Source: Vitreoscilla sp. (GTDB lineage: Bacteria; Pseudomonadota; Gammaproteobacteria; Burkholderiales; Neisseriaceae). From it: a stretch of DNA of 16,662 nucleotides. Made by a program: the position numbers and the translations under genes. The stretch spans positions 1 through 16,662 of the forward strand of contig JASLFS010000024.1 of the NCBI GenBank assembly GCA_030150505.1, read 5' to 3'. Positions 16,202 to 16,662 of this stretch are shown here, one piece after another (position 1 is the first letter of the stretch; every line of letters starts with the position of its first letter). Under the pieces are notes generated by a model that worked only from the letters and a program-made list of their open reading frames with translations, was not told the origin of the DNA and did no database searches.

Positions 16202-16226
16202 ATAAAAGCATATTGATAACGTTTGA

Positions 16227-16662
16227 TTAGAATACGTGTTTCAAACCAACGCCAGCAGCTTTTTTAGTCATTTTGATTTTTTCATTGGTTGTAGCATTAT
16301 TACCTAAACCTTGACGCAACCAACCAGCAGAAACCAAAGCAGTAGTGCGTTTAGACAATGCATAGTCAGCACCAATTACAACTTGGTCATACTTAGAGTT
16401 GTCGATGTTATCACCATCAGTAGATTTGATTTTGAAGCCGTGAGCATAAGAGATACGAGGAGTTACCGCACCCATAGTGTAAGCAGCAGTCAAAGCCAAT
16501 TCTTTAGTTTTGATACCTGTATCAGCGACTTTAGCACCATTATCGTTAATAAGACCAATTAGGCCCGTGCTGTCATTGTTATTGCCAGCATAGTTAACAT
16601 TCAATGCATTTTGACTCAAGTAATCGTCAGAAGTTTCCCAACCTTTACCGTATTGGAAAGCC
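16227..16662 (-). CDS. Gram-negative porin, C-terminal part (gene runs off the window)
   Basis: C-terminal portion of an outer-membrane beta-barrel porin of the Neisseria PorB-like class, a trimeric diffusion channel. About 144 residues are visible and the reading frame is open to the window edge (AFQYGKGWETSDDY precedes the segment), so the true start lies outside; the TTG at 16617-16619 is an internal codon, not a start. Alternating hydrophobic strands and polar loops are evident: ELALTAAYTMG, TPRISYAHGFKI, KYDQVVIGADYALSKRT, TALVSAGWLRQG. The protein ends in GVGLKHVF, whose terminal Phe is the outer-membrane assembly signal recognised by BamA. The variable loop sequence gives no firm ortholog. 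A strong terminator follows, so the gene is the end of its own transcript. Confidence 0.87.
   Translation of the reverse strand, partial: AFQYGKGWETSDDYLSQNALNVNYAGNNNDSTGLIGLINDNGAKVADTGIKTKELALTAAYTMGAVTPRISYAHGFKIKSTDGDNIDNSKYDQVVIGADYALSKRTTALVSAGWLRQGLGNNATTNEKIKMTKKAAGVGLKHVF

Larger units (their letters stand above)
15956..16226. other. Non-coding gap between pilB and the porin gene
   Basis: This 271-bp AT-rich gap is the longest in the window. It holds the pilB leader and half-site cluster, the porin terminator, and a possible 14- or 20-codon Lys/Arg-rich micro-ORF on the plus strand (ATG 16107 or 16125 to TAG 16167-16169). No longer reading frame or RNA gene is recognisable. Confidence 0.6.

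Noticed and set aside
16227..16619. Reading the porin as a complete 130-aa protein starting at TTG 16619
   Set aside because: The frame stays open to the window edge and the upstream codons continue the barrel sequence, so it is a partial gene.
1..16662. CRISPR arrays, tRNA/rRNA genes, insertion sequences, prophage or attachment sites
   Set aside because: No regularly spaced repeats, RNA gene signatures, transposase, integrase or flanking duplications were found on either strand.

Overview
The window is a gene-dense, AT-rich (roughly 40% GC by eye) stretch of a Gram-negative betaproteobacterial chromosome, most likely Neisseriaceae. Reasons: a type IVa pilus block pilB-pilC-pilD followed by coaE, zapD and yacG; a Neisseria-type porin ending in Phe at the right edge; darP, a DsbB oxidase and TldE; and one perfect copy of a 12-mer that matches, from memory, the Simonsiella dialect of the Neisseriaceae DNA uptake sequence. 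The genus cannot be fixed from the sequence alone. I see no tRNA, rRNA, CRISPR array, insertion sequence, prophage or integrase.

Layout. (1) 74-2083 (+): an S9 prolyl oligopeptidase-family serine peptidase. A strong bidirectional terminator separates it from the convergent pair pmbA/tldE -> dsbB (4007-2137, - strand). (2) A 129-bp divergent promoter region (4008-4136) separates pmbA from a rightward cluster: darP, yheT-type hydrolase (11-nt overlap with darP), trpC and map (4137-7228). (3) A 118-bp AT-rich regulatory gap with dyad symmetries precedes a lone 93-aa XRE-family regulator (7347-7628), closed by a second bidirectional terminator. (4) valS (10514-7704, - strand) has its own -10 element just downstream of a hairpin. 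(5) 15955-10607 (- strand) is a tightly packed probable operon pilB-pilC-pilD-coaE-zapD-yacG: pilus extension motor, inner-membrane platform and prepilin peptidase, then CoA synthesis, FtsZ bundling and a gyrase inhibitor. (6) A 271-bp non-coding gap (15956-16226) holds the probable pilB promoter with a cluster of TTAACA half-sites, and the terminator of a porin gene (- strand) whose 5' part lies beyond the window.

Nearly everything is ordinary core-genome content. No coding gene here suggests an undescribed multi-gene system. The most interesting unexplained signals are small: the dyads in front of the XRE gene and of pilB, the hairpin/promoter arrangement in front of valS, the solitary uptake-sequence-like 12-mer, and a possible short (+) transcript or micro-ORF ending at the porin terminator.
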